Source of the DNA: Sitta carolinensis
Taxonomy: Eukaryota > Chordata > Aves > Passeriformes > Sittidae
Direction: 5' to 3'
Length of the DNA: 64,000 nucleotides
Assembly: GCA_032173965.1 (NCBI GenBank)
Contig: CM063290.1
Coordinates: 13,169,501 to 13,233,500, forward strand
Part shown: positions 61,931 to 64,000 of the stretch, piece after piece
Numbering within the stretch: the stretch's first letter is position 1
How the letters are laid out: the number at the start of each line of letters is the position of its first letter
The notes under the pieces: generated by a model
What the model saw: the letters and a program-made list of their open reading frames with translations, nothing else
Told to the model about the DNA's origin: nothing
The model's database searches: none
Program-made: the position numbers and the translations under genes

Positions 61931-63424
61931 GTGACTTATAGAAAAATCTGACAAGATGTGTCAGAAATAGCAGTGTCCACTAGCAGTATCCATAGCAGTA
62001 CACAGCACACAGGCAGACACGATACCACAGGAATTGCAAGTGACCAAACAGCTGCATGACATTTACTCAAAATACTTTCTGCATTTAACACACTTATTGA
62101 GCGGAACTTGAAAATAGGGTCATTGTTTACTTGGGCATGGCAGAGGGGAAACTTTGGGTTTTTACTAGACCTACAGAATATAAACAGATCTGGATTCTAA
62201 AACCTTTTCATTCTACATTTCCAGGTAAAAATGATATTTTAACTAATGACAGCTTTGGCTGGGGAAAAGTTAAAAGGCTGCAGAACTTATCCTATAGTTT
62301 TACTCAAAGTCCTTCTTAGAAGAGGATAGATAGATTGTTCCTGCACAGATTCATATCAGAAATGAGATGTTGAAACATTCAGGATTTCATCTTAACACTT
62401 CCTAGTTTATGACAAGAAAAACTAGAAGCATGCAGTTTTCTGATTGCTACCATCAGCCAGAAGGAAAATACTTAAGCAGTTTTCTTTATTACTGGTGGGG
62501 TCTTAAAGTATACGTCCAAGCTTCATAAAGAACACAGTACCGATTGGAAATTTTGCCAGTATAAGAAAACAAGAATTTGGCCCTTTCTCTGCAACTACTG
62601 ACAACACTCCACAATTTCATGCTGTTAGGATTTTTTAATTAAATGAGCTATTCTTCAGTTCACAATAGAACTAAAAAGGAGAGAGTATCTAAGTATGAGG
62701 CTAAGTTTGTAAAGGAGTCTCTAAGTCTTTTGCAAATGTGCGCAGAAAATTAAGAATTCCATCAATACCGAGATTTTCTAGATAAGCAAGTCCATATATT
62801 TTTTAAGGGAAAGCGTTTTTTAAATAGCTGTGTTTTTTGCTGCAGTCAATAAACATCATGAGAAGGAGAAATATGATATTAAGCAGGATCTGATCCTAAA
62901 CTTATGGCTCCAGTGGGAACCGACTAAACACCATTTATAGCATATCCCAACAGAAACACTCCATTTGCTGTAGCAGTGTTTACTGCATCTGAATTCTCCA
63001 AGCAGAAAACAGCTTTTTCACAGTCAAGTTCCAATATTAGCAGTGAATTAATTATTATGTTATATTTGTAGGACCATGCTAAGGCTGAGAGAGCAGTGGG
63101 AGAGGGGGGAGGTCCCTCATTGCTGTTACTCCTTGGCAAAGAATATAGATATGGTAAGCTGGGCAATTTTCAACTTTTAGTCATGTAGCTGAAAAAAAAT
63201 ATTTACTGGAAAGGACCTGACCAAATCTTTTGTATAGTTGCTGCATTCCTACAAAAACAGAAATTTGTCTAAAATAACAACATTTTAAGAAATATCCTGA
63301 AAGCAACCATTGCTTGGGTAAGGTGATTTGCATGTCATTTCCATCAGCTCTGCAATACCAGTCCATGTTTCTTATCTGCACTTCATCCAGAAACAGACCT
63401 TTCTATGACAAACATGAATCAACA
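61931..63424. other. AT-rich non-coding stretch
   Basis: No gene is recognised. ggatctgatcctaaac at 62886-62901 with ctccagtgggaac following may be another fragment of the palindromic repeat seen at 47-49 kb, but it is too short to annotate separately with confidence. Confidence 0.45.
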
Positions 63425-63482
63425 AATTTTAATCCAGAATGTCACCTGTAAGTAATTTTAATCTAGAGTGTTATCTGTAAAC
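63425..63482 (+). repeat. 29-bp imperfect tandem duplication
   Basis: aattttaatccagaatgtca... (63425-63453) is repeated as aattttaatctagagtgtta... (63454-63482) with seven or so differences. It is two copies only and looks old. Confidence 0.65.
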
Positions 63483-63535
63483 AACACTCTATAAACCAAA
63501 CAAAAACTGGGAAGAGACAAAAAGTGTCGTACCTG

Positions 63536-63625
63536 TACAGTGATTTACACTGTGCCTGAAGCTTGTTCCAACTCAATAGGAGTCGCCCACTGATTTCAGT
63601 GCGGTTTGGTTCAGTCCCTTATTTC
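63536..63625 (+). repeat. Fragment of archosaur/turtle palindromic repeat
   Basis: caataggagtcgcccactgatttcagtgcggtttggttcagtccc-type order matches 'caatgggagttgcccattgacttcagtggggtttggatcaggccc'. It is diverged but co-linear over about 45 bases. Confidence 0.4.
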
Positions 63626-64000
63626 AGCCCTCATGTGTTTTGCTAGTTTAATGTAGTCACCCTTTCTGGTAGCCTTTGTCCACTGCTCCTTATAGGGACA
63701 TTCAACAATTTGCTGTGTGATTAAAAATGTCTGTGGAAGTATCAACCGCATTGTATATTGACCAGACATACATAGAGGCTAGACAGCTCCAACAAATTTC
63801 ACAACAGAATACTATTAGAGCATTAAAAGTATATTTTCATTATAGTTTTTAAAAAACATCCTGAGTATTTCAAACAAACTAACAAGATAATTATAAATAC
63901 TCATATAGGGATATTCATCTCAATGGAAGTCCTGCAGCAAGCAGAAATGGTAAATAAAAATAAATAACAAAATATATATGGATCAAAAAATATGACTGAC
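63626..64000. other. AT-rich non-coding end of window
   Basis: Nothing recognisable is seen. The last 200 bases are highly AT-rich. Confidence 0.5.

Noticed and set aside
1..64000. tRNA, rRNA, snoRNA, CRISPR or bacterial features
   Set aside because: No cloverleaf with a GTTCRA arm, no box C/D or H/ACA pair I could defend, no regularly spaced repeats, and no ribosome-binding sites or operons.

Overview
This window looks like a non-coding stretch of a sauropsid genome, most likely a bird. It is AT-rich. All open reading frames are short (the longest is 178 codons) and none shows a recognisable cellular protein domain. The only clear interspersed repeats are old and decayed: a CR1-type LINE 3' end, MIR/CORE-SINE-like pieces, and short fragments of the 'attgacttcaatggg' palindromic repeat I associate with archosaur and turtle genomes. 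There are no Alu, B1 or L1 sequences, no bacterial operon features, and no young CR1 copy with an intact tail. Assignment to birds rather than crocodilians or turtles is an inference from low repeat density.

Layout. 1-5 kb: AT-rich sequence with one archosaur-type repeat relic (3748-3875). About 5.05-5.34 kb: CpG island 1, with a plus-strand splice-donor-like site and a minus-strand ORF that starts inside it. 9.0-9.8 kb: a decayed reverse transcriptase on the minus strand, best matched to DIRS-type retrotransposons. 11.18-12.89 kb: two diverged direct repeats of about 325 bp, roughly 1.38 kb apart, flanking the second-longest-looking open frame of that area (144 codons). 13.6-13.77 kb: CpG island 2, followed by a good splice donor at 14066/14067. 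14-29 kb: AT-rich sequence without a supported gene; it contains a perfect RFX X-box palindrome at 20625. 29.7-31.6 kb: old repeats, including the CR1 relic. 35.17-35.74 kb: a TATA box, a perfect DR5 nuclear-receptor element and a DR1-like element within about 560 bp. 36.6-43.9 kb: three MIR-like relics. 47-49 kb and 57-64 kb: several fragments of the palindromic archosaur/turtle repeat. 55.25-55.62 kb: CpG island 3. The rest is featureless by eye apart from homopolymer tracts and small hairpins.

I cannot name a host gene. The three CpG islands may mark first exons of unannotated coding or long non-coding transcripts, or alternative promoters of a gene whose exons lie mostly outside the window. 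Everything else is consistent with intron or gene-desert sequence. Family assignments rest on pattern matching from memory and not on database searches.
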